From Paludibacteraceae bacterium (GTDB lineage Bacteria; Bacteroidota; Bacteroidia; Bacteroidales; Paludibacteraceae), in NCBI GenBank assembly GCA_017962085.1, contig JAGCWA010000002.1, forward strand, positions 1 to 64,000: a stretch of 64,000 nt of DNA. The letters run 5' to 3'. Below are positions 52,796 through 61,433 of the stretch, piece after piece. The notes beneath the pieces are model-generated. The model was not told the origin of the DNA, ran no database searches, and saw only the letters and a program-made list of their open reading frames with translations. Both the position numbers and the translations under genes were made by a program. How positions within the stretch are numbered: the first letter of the stretch is position 1; each line of letters starts with the position of its first letter.

Positions 52796-53470
52796 ATGAA
52801 AAAATACGTTGTCATCGTGGCGGGTGGAAAAGGCTTGCGGATGGGTACTGATGTTCCCAAACAATTCTTGCCGGTGGCGGGTATGCCTATCCTGATGCGG
52901 ACCATCCGCAAATTCCATGACTACGACCCGCAAATGGGCATTGTTGTCGTGCTCCCTGCCCATCAAATCCCCTATTGGAATGAGCTTTGTGCGGAATATC
53001 GTTTCGACGTGCCCTACCAGCTGGCTTTGGGCGGAGAGACGAGGTTCCATTCCGTGAAGAATGGTCTGGCGTACGTGGAGTATGCTTCGGACGTGTGCGT
53101 GGCTGTCCACGACGGTGTCCGTCCGTTCGTCTCGGAGGCGGTCATAGACGCTGCCTTCGTTGAGGCTCAACGTTCCGGGGCGGCTGTGCCGGTTGTCCCT
53201 GTGGTGGACTCTATCCGTGAGGTGCTGTCGGACGGTTCGAACATGGCCAGGAACCGTGGGGACTTCCGCTTGGTGCAGACTCCGCAGGTTTTCCGCTCCG
53301 ATTTGTTGCGCAAGGCTTATGAACAGCCTTATTGTGAGGCATTTACGGATGACGCGAGTGTGGTGGAGCGTCTCGGACACCCTGTCTGCCTGACGGAGGG
53401 AAACCGTGAGAACATAAAAATCACCACGGTGTTCGATCTGAAATGGGCGGAGGCGTTTTTGTCGGAATGA
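52796..53470 (+). CDS. ispD: 2-C-methyl-D-erythritol 4-phosphate cytidylyltransferase
   Basis: 224 residues from the ATG at 52796; the frame upstream runs through tRNA copy 3 and is not coding. Signatures: IVAGGKGLRMGTDVPKQFLP (CTP loop, about 7-26), GGETRFHSVKNGL, VHDGVRPFVS (about 104-113) and RLVQTPQVFRSDLL, then FTDDASVVE. It makes CDP-methylerythritol in the MEP isoprenoid pathway. It sits directly after the tRNA operon terminator. The promoter is not clear. Confidence 0.95.
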   Translation: MKKYVVIVAGGKGLRMGTDVPKQFLPVAGMPILMRTIRKFHDYDPQMGIVVVLPAHQIPYWNELCAEYRFDVPYQLALGGETRFHSVKNGLAYVEYASDVCVAVHDGVRPFVSEAVIDAAFVEAQRSGAAVPVVPVVDSIREVLSDGSNMARNRGDFRLVQTPQVFRSDLLRKAYEQPYCEAFTDDASVVERLGHPVCLTEGNRENIKITTVFDLKWAEAFLSE

Positions 53471-53500
53471 TTGTTCTTTCGCGACATTTTTTTATATTTG
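53470..53500 (+). promoter_or_regulatory. Promoter of asnS
   Basis: ATTG (53470-53473, one off TTTG), 19-nt spacer, TATATTTG (53493-53500); ATG 46 nt downstream. Confidence 0.55.
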
Positions 53501-53545
53501 CAGATTGTTTTAAAGAGAGAAATATATAATAATTACTGATAGAAA

Positions 53546-54940
53546 ATGAAAAGGACGAGGATTGTCGAGGCGGTCAAGATGACTCAATACGGCGAGACAG
53601 TGAACGTGAAGGGTTGGGTCCGTACCAAACGTGGTAACAAACAGGTGAATTTCATCGCTTTGAACGATGGTTCCACCATCAATAACATTCAAATCGTTGC
53701 GGATGTCGATAAGTTTGACGAGGAGTTGCTGAAGTCGATCACCACGGGTGCCTGCCTGAGTGTGACAGGAAAGTTGGTGAAGTCTGAAGGCGCAGGTCAA
53801 GCTGTTGAGATTCAGGCTAGTGAGATTGAAATCTACGGATTGGCCGACAATACCTATCCGTTGCAGAAAAAGGGTCACTCCATGGAGTTCCTCCGTGAGA
53901 TCGCCCACCTGAGACCAAGAACCAATACGTTCGGCGCAGTCTTGAGGATTCGCCACAACATGGCAATCGCTATCCATAAGTTCTTCCACGAGAAGGGTTT
54001 CTTCTACTGGCACTCCCCTATCATCACGGCTTCCGACTGTGAGGGCGCGGGCCAGATGTTCCAAGTGACCACGCAGAACCTCTACGACCTGAAGAAGGAC
54101 GAGAACGGTTCCATCAAATATGACGATGATTTCTTCGGAAAACAGACCAGCCTTACCGTTTCGGGACAGCTGGAGGGCGAGTTGGGTGCGACCGCTTTGG
54201 GCGCCATCTACACGTTCGGCCCTACTTTCCGTGCCGAGAATTCCAACACGCCTCGCCACTTGGCGGAGTTCTGGATGATCGAGCCTGAGGTTGCCTTCAT
54301 CGACTTGGCTGAGTTGATGGACCTTGAGGAGGAGTTCATCAAGTATTGCGTCAACTGGGCGTTGGAGCACTGCATGGACGATCTTACCTTCCTGAACAAT
54401 ATGATCGACAAGGGACTGATCGAGCGTCTGAAATCAGTAGTTTCAACAGAATTCGTCAGATTGCCTTACACGGAGGGTATTAAGATCCTGGAGGCTGAGA
54501 TCGCGAAGGGCAAGAAGTTCGAGTTCCCTGTATATTGGGGCTGCGACTTGGCCAGCGAGCATGAGCGTTTCTTGGTGGAGGAGCATTTCAAGAAGCCTGT
54601 CATCATGATCGATTACCCTAAGGAAATCAAGGCTTTCTACATGAAGCAGAATACCGACGGCAAGACCGTTCAAGGTACGGATGTCCTCTTCCCTCAAATC
54701 GGTGAGATCATCGGTGGTAGCGTGAGAGAGGAGAATTATGACAAACTGATGGCAAGAATCCAGGAGCTGAATATTCCTATGAAGGATATGTGGTGGTATC
54801 TTGATACCCGTAAGTACGGATCTTGTCCTCACGCAGGCTTCGGCTTGGGCTTTGAGCGCTTGATGCTCTTCGTGACCGGAATGCAGAACATCAGGGATGT
54901 CATTCCTTTCCCAAGAACGCCTAAGACCGCGGATTTTTAA
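53546..54940 (+). CDS. asnS: Asparagine-tRNA ligase
   Basis: 464 residues, the normal AsnS length. N-terminal OB-fold anticodon-binding domain (about 15-100; [20 protein letters not shown]). Class II core: motif 2 [21 protein letters not shown] and motif 3 [15 protein letters not shown] near the end (GxGxGxER). The AsnS-type motif [15 protein letters not shown] is present. It charges tRNA-Asn. Single gene between its promoter and a strong terminator. Confidence 0.96.
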   Translation: MKRTRIVEAVKMTQYGETVNVKGWVRTKRGNKQVNFIALNDGSTINNIQIVADVDKFDEELLKSITTGACLSVTGKLVKSEGAGQAVEIQASEIEIYGLADNTYPLQKKGHSMEFLREIAHLRPRTNTFGAVLRIRHNMAIAIHKFFHEKGFFYWHSPIITASDCEGAGQMFQVTTQNLYDLKKDENGSIKYDDDFFGKQTSLTVSGQLEGELGATALGAIYTFGPTFRAENSNTPRHLAEFWMIEPEVAFIDLAELMDLEEEFIKYCVNWALEHCMDDLTFLNNMIDKGLIERLKSVVSTEFVRLPYTEGIKILEAEIAKGKKFEFPVYWGCDLASEHERFLVEEHFKKPVIMIDYPKEIKAFYMKQNTDGKTVQGTDVLFPQIGEIIGGSVREENYDKLMARIQELNIPMKDMWWYLDTRKYGSCPHAGFGLGFERLMLFVTGMQNIRDVIPFPRTPKTADF

Positions 54941-54955
54941 TATCTATAAAAAGGG

Positions 54956-54993
54956 GTCCGAATATCGCAAATGCGAGGTTCGGACTTTTTTTT
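54956..54993 (+). terminator. Terminator of asnS
   Basis: GTCCGAA (54956-54962) pairs with TTCGGAC (54979-54985), with inner TCGCA/TGCGA, followed by eight T residues. Confidence 0.9.
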
Positions 54994-55049
54994 CTTAAAG
55001 TTTTCCTACAGAAGGTTTGTGATTGAGTATTGTTATTTAGTTCATCTTT

Positions 55050-55081
55050 TTTGAATATATTCAATATTTTTGTTATATTTG
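55050..55081 (+). promoter_or_regulatory. Promoter of the GLUG protein gene
   Basis: TTTG (55050-55053), 20-nt spacer, TATATTTG (55074-55081). Both boxes are perfect; ATG 30 nt downstream. Confidence 0.7.
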
Positions 55082-55110
55082 AATACTAAATACACGGTAG
55101 AAATTTTTAT

Positions 55111-57456
55111 ATGAAGCATATCAGTGGAATTTTCAGGCATTTAGGTGCTATTGTGTTTGCTCTTTTCGTGTGTCACTCCTCTTTTGCGACTTTGGAGCAG
55201 GATGCGGACGGATATTATCTAATTAAGAGTGCGGCGGATTTAGCCGAGTATAGGGATGCTGTTAATGGTGGTACGCAGATGGATGGACGTCTGGCGAACG
55301 ACATCGACATGAGTACGGTTTGCGGTACTATTAACGGTAAGAAAGTGACGTGGGTGCCTATCAACAGGAAACGCCTCTCCATCAAATTCGATGGGGCGAA
55401 CCATACCGTGTCCAATTTATATATATCTACGAAAAACTCTAATCAAGGACTCTTATTCAGTGCGGATATTATCCGTGACCTGACCCTCAAAAACGCGTAC
55501 GTGAAGGGGGCGGACAATTGTTCGGGTATTGTGGCGAGTGGATATGGATCTGCCCGTAGGTGCTTGATAGAAAATTGCCATTTTGACGGAAGCGTTATTG
55601 GCAAGAAAAATGTGGGGGGCATAACATCCGGAGTGGATATGGTGTCTGCCCATATCGTTAATTGCAGCAATAGCGGTACGGTCGTTGGTGCGAATAATGT
55701 GGGTGGTATTGCGGGATATACGCGAAGTGTCGTCTTCATTAACTGCTATAATTTAGGACGTGTGAAGGCTGTGCCTAATATTGGTGAGGATAATGAATTG
55801 ATATATGAAGGCATCGCGGGTGGTCTCGCAGGCACATTTGATGTGGGTACTTTTTATAATTGTTTTAATTATAATAAAATCAGCGGTTTATCTACCGGAA
55901 ACATAACGGGACAAGTTCGAAGTTCAGGAAAGGCTACTTTCTCGAGCTGTTTCGGATTGGAAGGCATGGCTAACGTTAATGATTTCGAATCGGGTCTCAA
56001 AATTTATGCCGCATCATCCTTTAAGAATGGCACGGTATTGAATCGTTTGAATAAATTCCTTGAGTCTACACCTACTTATGACGAGACGTATTTCGGTGAA
56101 ACCATCGATCTCAAGACATGGACGCAGGTGTCGGGTATTGATGATTATCCGAGGTTCGAGGATGTCGTCTTGCGTCCTAAGAATGTTTCCATTGTGACGT
56201 ATAGAGGCGATTATTTCGGCATGGATGTCTATTCGGAATCCATGGCCTTGCCTGTCTGCAGCGAGTCTGTTTTCACTTACCAATTCTCCAATTCGTTCGA
56301 CGGTAAGGGCGTGACGGGGGATACGGTGGTTATCGTCACGAAGGTTTTGAAGCCCAACTTCCTCAAGAAGGATAGCGAAGGTTTTTATTTGATCAGTACC
56401 GCAAAGGATCTCGGTTTGTTCCGTGATGCGGTGAATGGTGGGGCCACTACCATTAAGGGGCGTTTGACGGACGACATAGACATGGGCGATGTGTCGGCTG
56501 ACGGTGAATGGATTCCGATCGGTTTGCATGACCTCTGTTGTGGCACTCCTTTCAGTGGGGTCTTCGACGGGGCCAACTATTCGATTTCTAATCTGAAAGT
56601 GACGATGGATCAGGAGTTCGCTGGCTTGTTTTCCAGCGTTAAGGATGCGCTGATAAAGAATGTGGTCGTGAAGTCTTCTTCGTTCACAGGCTACTATGCG
56701 GGTTCGCTTTGCGCATATGCGGAATCTTCCATGTTCGCGAATTGTGGTGGCGAGGCATCGGTTGTTGGCACGTCCGCCGACGGTGCGGCTGGTTTTATCG
56801 GGGTCGCCATTGATTGCGACATCCTTAATTGTTTCAATTTGGGCGATATCCGGGGAGAAGGCAAGGCCAGTGGCTTTGTGGCGGTGGAACAGAATAATTG
56901 CCGATTCGTCAATTGCTACGCTTCCTGCCATGTGTCTAATTCTTCCGAGGAGACCGGTTTGAGAAGTCCTTTCGTCTTCGAATCCATGATTGAGACCCTC
57001 GATAACTGCTACTATGACAGTACGTTGTTCTATTCAACTACGGGTTATTGGGGACAGGTGAACGATTCTGTGATCGCTACCACGACTGAGTTCATTAAGA
57101 CGAAGAGTTTCATCGACATACTGAATCATGGTGTGGACTCCCTGAATAGTGTGCAGGACACCATCGCATATCGGAAATGGGTCGCAGGTCAGCTCTCAGG
57201 ATATCCTAAGTTCAATTCGACGGAAAGCGCTGCGGTGTATGACGCTTTGAATAATGCAGATGATGTATTGTCCTTCTCCGCTTATTCTTCGGGCGATATG
57301 CTGTATATCAGGGCGGTGAAGGATGGTATCGCGCCATTGTATAACCGTTTGGGACAGGTGGTGATGTTGATTCGTTACAGGGAAGGGTTGACGGAGGTGC
57401 CTGGTTTGCCTACCGGTGTTTATGCTATCGGTGGTAAGCTGGTACTGATCAGATAA
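55111..57456 (+). CDS. Secreted GLUG-repeat protein with duplicated module and C-terminal sorting-like domain
   Basis: 781 residues. Signal peptide (about 1-29). Two homologous modules start at about 31 (DADGYYLIKSAADLAEYRDA) and 425 (DSEGFYLISTAKDLGLFRDA). Each continues through NDIDM/DDIDM, WVPI/WIPI and FDGANxxxSNL, then beta-solenoid-like GLUG repeats (NVGGIAGYT, NCYNLGRV; ADGAAGFIG, NCFNLGDI). The end (YNRLGQVV...GLTEVPGLPTGVYAIGG) resembles a type A T9SS sorting domain. Probably a surface or secreted adhesin-like protein. It has its own promoter and terminator. Confidence 0.82.
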   Translation: MKHISGIFRHLGAIVFALFVCHSSFATLEQDADGYYLIKSAADLAEYRDAVNGGTQMDGRLANDIDMSTVCGTINGKKVTWVPINRKRLSIKFDGANHTVSNLYISTKNSNQGLLFSADIIRDLTLKNAYVKGADNCSGIVASGYGSARRCLIENCHFDGSVIGKKNVGGITSGVDMVSAHIVNCSNSGTVVGANNVGGIAGYTRSVVFINCYNLGRVKAVPNIGEDNELIYEGIAGGLAGTFDVGTFYNCFNYNKISGLSTGNITGQVRSSGKATFSSCFGLEGMANVNDFESGLKIYAASSFKNGTVLNRLNKFLESTPTYDETYFGETIDLKTWTQVSGIDDYPRFEDVVLRPKNVSIVTYRGDYFGMDVYSESMALPVCSESVFTYQFSNSFDGKGVTGDTVVIVTKVLKPNFLKKDSEGFYLISTAKDLGLFRDAVNGGATTIKGRLTDDIDMGDVSADGEWIPIGLHDLCCGTPFSGVFDGANYSISNLKVTMDQEFAGLFSSVKDALIKNVVVKSSSFTGYYAGSLCAYAESSMFANCGGEASVVGTSADGAAGFIGVAIDCDILNCFNLGDIRGEGKASGFVAVEQNNCRFVNCYASCHVSNSSEETGLRSPFVFESMIETLDNCYYDSTLFYSTTGYWGQVNDSVIATTTEFIKTKSFIDILNHGVDSLNSVQDTIAYRKWVAGQLSGYPKFNSTESAAVYDALNNADDVLSFSAYSSGDMLYIRAVKDGIAPLYNRLGQVVMLIRYREGLTEVPGLPTGVYAIGGKLVLIR

Positions 57457-57501
57457 GCGGTCGTTGCGCCCGTGCGGGACGTGATATCCGCCATGAAATA
57501 A

Positions 57502-57537
57502 AAATGCCAAGGGAAGGATTCCTTTGGCATTTTTTTC
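57502..57537 (+). terminator. Terminator of the GLUG protein gene
   Basis: AAATGCCAAGGGA (57502-57514) pairs with TCCTTTGGCATTT (57520-57532), one mismatch, followed by a T-run. Confidence 0.85.
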
Positions 57538-57570
57538 GTCTTCGACTAAAAGCAAACCGTCTCGGACGAC

Positions 57571-57596
57571 GTCTGACAACAGTCAGACAACTTTTT
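57571..57596 (+). terminator. Second terminator-like hairpin
   Basis: GTCTGAC (57571-57577), AACA loop region, GTCAGAC (57582-57588), then five T at 57592-57596. It follows the first terminator by about 35 bp. Confidence 0.5.
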
Positions 57597-57714
57597 AGTT
57601 TAGGGGACTCTCGTCCCGTTCATAGGTTAAAGGTAAATAAAAAAATCTAAATGTCTAATCAATATAGTGCAAATGTAATGAATATATATTATATTCGCAA
57701 GTTCTTTTTAAGAA

Positions 57715-58497
57715 ATGGATGGTATGTATTTGTTCACGTTGCCCTATTTCAATGTGTTTCTGGTAACGATGTCTTTTGTTGCTGTGATCGTGTTCGTGTC
57801 CCTCTATTTTGTGGATGCGGGCTATGGTATTATGTTCGATAAGAAATGGGGAATCTCCGTGAATAACAAAGTGGGATGGGTCTTGATGGAAGCGCCGGTT
57901 TTCTTTGTCATGTTGGCCTGCTGGTGGTTCTCTGATCGCACTTGGGAGTTGGTCCCGTTCATTTTTTTCTTTTTGTTCCAACTGCACTATTTCCAACGCT
58001 CGTTCATATTCCCCTTCTTAATGCGGGGGAAGAGTCGTATGCCTATAATGATCATGGCTATGGGCGTTATTTTCAATACGTTGAATGGACTGATGCAAGG
58101 CGGTTGGATATTTTACGTGTCGCCAGATGGCCTCTATTCCACCGATTGGCTGACGACTCCGCAGTTCATTGTGGGTGTGCTGCTCTTCCTGGCGGGAATG
58201 GGCATTAACCTGCACTCGGATCACATTGTCCGTCATCTTCGTAAACCGGGCGACCCCAACCATTATTTGCCTAAGGGCGGGATGTTCAACTATGTCACCT
58301 CCGCTAATTATTTTGGCGAATTGACGGAATGGATCGGTTTCGCCATCATGACCTGGTCTTGGGCGGGTGCGGTCTTCGCGCTCTGGACCTTCGCGAATTT
58401 GACGCCACGCGCGAATACGATTTACAAAAAATATACAATCATGTTTCCTGAAATGGGAAACCTTCATCTAAAGCGAATTATTCCATTTCTTTACTGA
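57715..58497 (+). CDS. Steroid 5-alpha-reductase family membrane protein
   Basis: 260 residues with six or more hydrophobic segments. The C-terminal half shows the 3-oxo-5-alpha-steroid 4-dehydrogenase pattern: GMGINLHSDHIVRHLRKPGD (about 161-180), Y-x-LPKGGMFNYVTSANYFGE (about 182-202), and the end NLTPRANTIYKKYTIMFPE with IPFLY. These residues bind NADPH in the family. Substrates could be steroids, bile-acid 3-oxo-4-ene intermediates or other enones. The next gene, an Old Yellow Enzyme, starts 24 bp later, implying joint function. Confidence 0.88.
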   Translation: MDGMYLFTLPYFNVFLVTMSFVAVIVFVSLYFVDAGYGIMFDKKWGISVNNKVGWVLMEAPVFFVMLACWWFSDRTWELVPFIFFFLFQLHYFQRSFIFPFLMRGKSRMPIMIMAMGVIFNTLNGLMQGGWIFYVSPDGLYSTDWLTTPQFIVGVLLFLAGMGINLHSDHIVRHLRKPGDPNHYLPKGGMFNYVTSANYFGELTEWIGFAIMTWSWAGAVFALWTFANLTPRANTIYKKYTIMFPEMGNLHLKRIIPFLY

Positions 58498-58521
58498 AAA
58501 ACACGGAAAAAACGAATTGGT

Positions 58522-59760
58522 ATGGCTTCATTGTTGTTTTCGCCCGGCAGAATCGGGCCATTAACGTTAAGGAATCGGACAATACGTTCCGCCGCTTTCG
58601 AGGGGATGTGCCCAGGTAACGCACCATCCCAGATGTTGCATGATTATCATGTCTCTGTCGCCGCCGGTGGTGTGGGTATGACTACCCTCGCCTATTCCGC
58701 TGTCGAGCAGAGCGGACTCTCCTTTCCTCATCAGCTGTGGCTGAAGAAGGAAAATATCCCTGCGTTGCGGAAGATAACGGATGATATCCACCGTGAAGGT
58801 GCGGCCGTTAGCATTCAAATCGGACATTGTGGAAACATGTCTCATAGGAAAATCTGTGGGTGTACCCCTATTTCCGCTTCCAGTGGCTTTAATATCTATT
58901 CTCCGACCATCGTGCGCGGTATGCGCAAGGAGGAGATCGAACAGAGCGCTAAGGCGTTCGGGTACGGTGTTGAATTGGCCCGTGAGGCTGGTTTCGACGC
59001 GGTGGAGCTGCATGCCGGACATGGGTATTTGATCAGTCAATTCCTCTCCCCTTCCACGAACCATAGGAAGGATGAGTTTGGTGGATCGCTGGAGAATAGG
59101 ATGCGCCTCATGAAGATGTCGGTGGAAGAGGTGCTGAAGGCCGCCAAGGATGATATGGCTGTGCTGGTGAAGATGAATATGCGTGATTGTTGCCGCCATG
59201 GTATGGAGCTGGATGAGAGTCTGGAGGTGGCGAAAACCCTGGAAAACTTGGGTGCCCATTGCTTGGTGTTGAGCAGCGGATTCGTCAGCAGTGCGCCGAT
59301 GGATGTCATGCGTGGTGCGATGCCGTTCCGTACGATGGCATATTACATGAATCAGAAGCTGATGCCGCTGTTGGTTCGTTCGTTCGGCTCCAATTTGGTC
59401 CCTCCGGTGAAGTTCAAGGAGGCCTATTTCCTGGAGGATGCGCTGAAGTTCCGCCAGGCGCTGAAGATGCCTCTGTGCTATGTGGGCGGTCTGGTTTCCA
59501 AGGATAAAATCGATGAGGTTTTGGGCGATGGTTTTGATTTCGTGGCGATGGCGAGGGCTCTGCTCAATAACCCTCATTTCGTCAATGATATGCGGGAGGA
59601 TGAGCATGCGCGCGTCTCCTGCGACCATTCCAACTACTGTATCGGACGTATGTATTCGAGGGAAATGGCTTGCCATAAGTGCATTTTGAGGGAAGGAAAG
59701 GAAAATATTCCTCAATCATTGTTGGATGAAATTGAAAACAATCGGGAAAAAGGATATTAA
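58522..59760 (+). CDS. NADH:flavin oxidoreductase, Old Yellow Enzyme family (TIM barrel only)
   Basis: 412 residues. FMN-binding TIM barrel: RIGPLTLRNRTIRSAAFEGM at the start, QIGHCGNMS, DAVELHAGHGYLISQFLSPSTNHR split over about 152-174, RMRLM, and GDGFDFVAMARALLNNP near 335. The second-strand His-Ala-Gly-His substrate motif is present. The C-terminus holds Cys residues (SCDHSNYC...ACHKC, about 375-397) but no NAD-binding domain of the 2,4-dienoyl-CoA reductase type. Likely an enone reductase. It follows the 5-alpha-reductase-like gene by 24 bp. Confidence 0.92.
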   Translation: MASLLFSPGRIGPLTLRNRTIRSAAFEGMCPGNAPSQMLHDYHVSVAAGGVGMTTLAYSAVEQSGLSFPHQLWLKKENIPALRKITDDIHREGAAVSIQIGHCGNMSHRKICGCTPISASSGFNIYSPTIVRGMRKEEIEQSAKAFGYGVELAREAGFDAVELHAGHGYLISQFLSPSTNHRKDEFGGSLENRMRLMKMSVEEVLKAAKDDMAVLVKMNMRDCCRHGMELDESLEVAKTLENLGAHCLVLSSGFVSSAPMDVMRGAMPFRTMAYYMNQKLMPLLVRSFGSNLVPPVKFKEAYFLEDALKFRQALKMPLCYVGGLVSKDKIDEVLGDGFDFVAMARALLNNPHFVNDMREDEHARVSCDHSNYCIGRMYSREMACHKCILREGKENIPQSLLDEIENNREKGY

Positions 59761-59856
59761 TCCAATTCTTTTTGCTACTTTTACGAACGTATTGCTGGCG
59801 GAGGTTTTCCTACCCAAGGCATATTTGATTTTAGGTAGTAGATTGATTTAACGATT

Positions 59857-60672
59857 ATGTTTGAAGGTTACAAGGTTGGTTTGGCGTTGAGTGGCGGTGG
59901 TGCGAAGGGCATTGCCCATTTAGGAGTTCTGAAAGTGTTGGAGGAGCGTGGCATTGAGGTTGATTATCTCTCTGGTGTGAGCGCGGGCGCCATTATGGGT
60001 GCGTTGTATGCGGATGGTAACACGCCTGAGGATATCTGCCAATACATCAAAAAGAGTGATATGTACCACATGCTCTCCTTGACCATGCCCCGCCATGGCG
60101 GTATAACCCGGATGGATCAGTTCGGTAAGTTCATCAAGGATAAAATCAAGGCCGAAACCTTCGAGGATTTGCGGATTCCGATGGTTATCAACGCCACGGA
60201 GCTGAATGGCGGCAAGAATGTCTACTTCGACAAGGGACCTCTCCTCGATTGTATCATCGCTTCCGCTTCCGTGCCTATTTTCTTTAAACCGATGTGCATC
60301 AACGGAAAGCTATATGTGGACGGTGGTCTGTTCTGTAACCTGCCGGCTAAAATTCTTCGTAAGAAGGGCTGTGACATCGTGATTGGTGTCCATGTCAACC
60401 CTATCACCCAAGAGGACAAATTTGAGGGGATAAAGGACGTTTCTGAGCGTGTTTTCCACCTCTCCGTGAATGGTAATACCATCGAGGAGAAAAAAGATTG
60501 TGATATCTTAGTTGAGACGTTCCGTGCGCGGGCGTATGGCATGTTCGACGCTTCCAAGGCCGAGGAGGTCTTCCAGATTGGTTATGAGGATGCTAGCAAC
60601 GCCCTCGATGCGGTGGATTGGGATGAGCTGAGGATGAAGATCAGGGTCTCCTCTAAATACAAGAGGAGGTGA
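59857..60672 (+). CDS. Patatin-like phospholipase, cytoplasmic
   Basis: 271 residues without a signal peptide. Oxyanion-hole GGGAKG at 13-18, nucleophile Ser42 in GVSAG, and catalytic Asp155 in DGG form the complete Ser-Asp dyad. Short bacterial patatins hydrolyse acyl lipids; the physiological substrate is unknown. Its stop codon is embedded in the left arm of the terminator at 60663. An upstream TACTTTTA (59776-59783) may be its -7 element. Confidence 0.93.
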   Translation: MFEGYKVGLALSGGGAKGIAHLGVLKVLEERGIEVDYLSGVSAGAIMGALYADGNTPEDICQYIKKSDMYHMLSLTMPRHGGITRMDQFGKFIKDKIKAETFEDLRIPMVINATELNGGKNVYFDKGPLLDCIIASASVPIFFKPMCINGKLYVDGGLFCNLPAKILRKKGCDIVIGVHVNPITQEDKFEGIKDVSERVFHLSVNGNTIEEKKDCDILVETFRARAYGMFDASKAEEVFQIGYEDASNALDAVDWDELRMKIRVSSKYKRR

Positions 60673-60693
60673 TTCACCTCCTCCCGATTTTTT
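60663..60693 (+). terminator. Terminator overlapping the patatin stop codon
   Basis: Perfect 10-bp stem GAGGAGGTGA (60663-60672) / TCACCTCCTC (60674-60683) then T6. The stem includes the last codons and TGA. Confidence 0.85.
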
Positions 60694-60718
60694 ATTTGAA
60701 AAGTAGAATTACGTTTTT

Positions 60719-60755
60719 AATTCAAAATTCATAATTCATAATTGACTTCGTCGAA
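60719..60755. repeat. Heptad AT-rich array plus TTCGTCGAA
   Basis: 60719-60743 has tandem ATTCATA-like 7-mers; three bases later TTCGTCGAA (60747-60755), the reverse complement of the 9-mer that follows the array at 14151. Confidence 0.7.
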
Positions 60756-60762
60756 CTACGTT

Positions 60763-61335
60763 TCAAAATTCTCGTAGTACCTTGTAGAGCTTCTGGATCG
60801 GGAGCCCCATGATGTTGTAGAAGCTACCGTTGATATGCTCCACCCCGATGTAGCCGATCCACTCCTGCACACCGTATGAGCCCGCCTTGTCGAATGGCTT
60901 GTAACGCTCGATGTAGTGGGTGATTTCCTCGTCTGTTAGTGAGGCGAAACGGACATCCGACTGTGCCACGAAAGAGACTTCCTTCTCTTTTGTTTTAACG
61001 CATACGCCCGTGTAGACTTGGTGCGTGTCGCCGGAGAGGCTTCGGAGCATCTGTATGGCGTCCTCTTTCGTCTTTGGCTTTCCCATCAGACCGTTGTCTT
61101 TCCACACGATCGTATCGGCCGTGATAATCAGTTCATTGCTTTGGATGAGTTGGCTGTAGGCGCGCATTTTCTGTTTCGCTAAGTACAGGGGAATCTCACC
61201 CTCCCGCAGGTTGCTGGGGAAATGCTCCTCCAACCCTTTGATGGTTTTCACTTCGAAATCGATCTCTAACCCTGCCAACAATTCTTTCCTTCTAGGAGAA
61301 TTGGAGGCTAATATGACATGATATTGTTCTAACAT
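60763..61335 (-). CDS. Maf family nucleotide pyrophosphatase
   Basis: 190 residues from the ATG at 61335 (MLEQYHVILASNSPRRKELL); a longer upstream frame runs into uvrD antisense and is rejected. Signatures: ASNSPRR, KAYSxxI-equivalent MRAYSQLI, ITADTIVWKD and KPKTKEDAIQMLRSLSG, then DKAGSYGVQ and NIMGLP. Maf proteins hydrolyse dTTP/UTP or modified NTPs and affect septum formation. Divergent from the helicase gene. Confidence 0.94.
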   Translation of the reverse strand: MLEQYHVILASNSPRRKELLAGLEIDFEVKTIKGLEEHFPSNLREGEIPLYLAKQKMRAYSQLIQSNELIITADTIVWKDNGLMGKPKTKEDAIQMLRSLSGDTHQVYTGVCVKTKEKEVSFVAQSDVRFASLTDEEITHYIERYKPFDKAGSYGVQEWIGYIGVEHINGSFYNIMGLPIQKLYKVLREF

Positions 61336-61433
61336 AACTCTAACATAATAGTTCTCAAGTATCGTTTTTCCTATGCGCGAATTTAGCAGAAATTTCCGTA
61401 TCTTCGCAGAGGATAATGTGAGATATAAAACGT

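Noticed and set aside
58567..59715. 382-codon antisense frame within the Old Yellow Enzyme gene
   Set aside because: His/Arg/Gln-rich composition typical of antisense shadow; the sense strand encodes an obvious FMN barrel.
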